A stretch of DNA of 6,673 nucleotides from JAAGZL01 sp050288625 (GTDB lineage Bacteria; Pseudomonadota; Gammaproteobacteria; Chromatiales; Chromatiaceae). The stretch covers positions 1 through 6,673 of the forward strand of contig JBNKEE010000061.1 of the NCBI GenBank assembly GCA_050288625.1, read 5' to 3'. Positions 6,654 through 6,673 of the stretch are shown here, piece by piece (position 1 is the stretch's first letter; each line of letters starts with the position of its first letter). The notes under the pieces are model-generated. The model was given only the letters and a program-made list of their open reading frames with translations, searched no databases and was not told where the DNA came from. The translations under genes were made by a program, and so were the position numbers.

Positions 6654-6673
6654 CTAGTGCTAATCTTTTTCAG

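Noticed and set aside
6648..6662. Possible sigma-54 promoter (TGTCAC followed by TGCT)
   Set aside because: The -24 GG is replaced by GT, and the distance to the GC element is two bases too short for the strict spacing this factor needs.

Overview
The window reads as chromosomal DNA of a gammaproteobacterium of moderate GC content. The evidence is a two-domain glutamine-dependent NAD synthetase, a short sucC-sucD pair without sucAB, and a pilS-pilR pair preceded by a small PP0621-type gene. From memory, sucCD beside pilSR is an arrangement also seen in Xanthomonas/Xylella-type genomes. I cannot fix the genus from the sequence alone.

Left half, minus strand, transcribed right to left: sucC (2119-3282), sucD (1237-2106), then a 172-base gap, then nadE (1-1064). 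nadE is cut by the window edge and keeps its N-terminal 354 residues. The gap holds an 86-base composite palindromic repeat (1128-1213) and a small hairpin next to the nadE Shine-Dalgarno. nadE appears to start with TTG.

Right half, plus strand: a small membrane-anchored Cys/His-rich protein of the PP0621 type (3372-3611), pilS (3612-5243) and pilR (5253-6599) are packed with 0- and 9-base gaps and look like one operon. It diverges from sucC across an 89-base intergenic region that carries a short inverted repeat. PilS is a six-helix membrane histidine kinase with a PAS domain. PilR is its sigma-54-dependent response regulator; the pair is known to control pilin transcription for type IV pili.

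The last 74 bases, after pilR, contain no gene. They hold two neighbouring palindromes: a near-consensus CRP/Vfr-type site (6604-6619) and a perfect TGACA/TGTCA palindrome (6637-6653). They look like the upstream control region of a gene just outside the window, possibly a pilin gene.

Most of the window is ordinary core metabolism and type IV pilus regulation, and I see no new defence, mobile or biosynthetic system. The least explained parts are the two palindromes after pilR, the sucD-nadE repeat, and the tight coupling of the small Cys-rich membrane protein to pilS.
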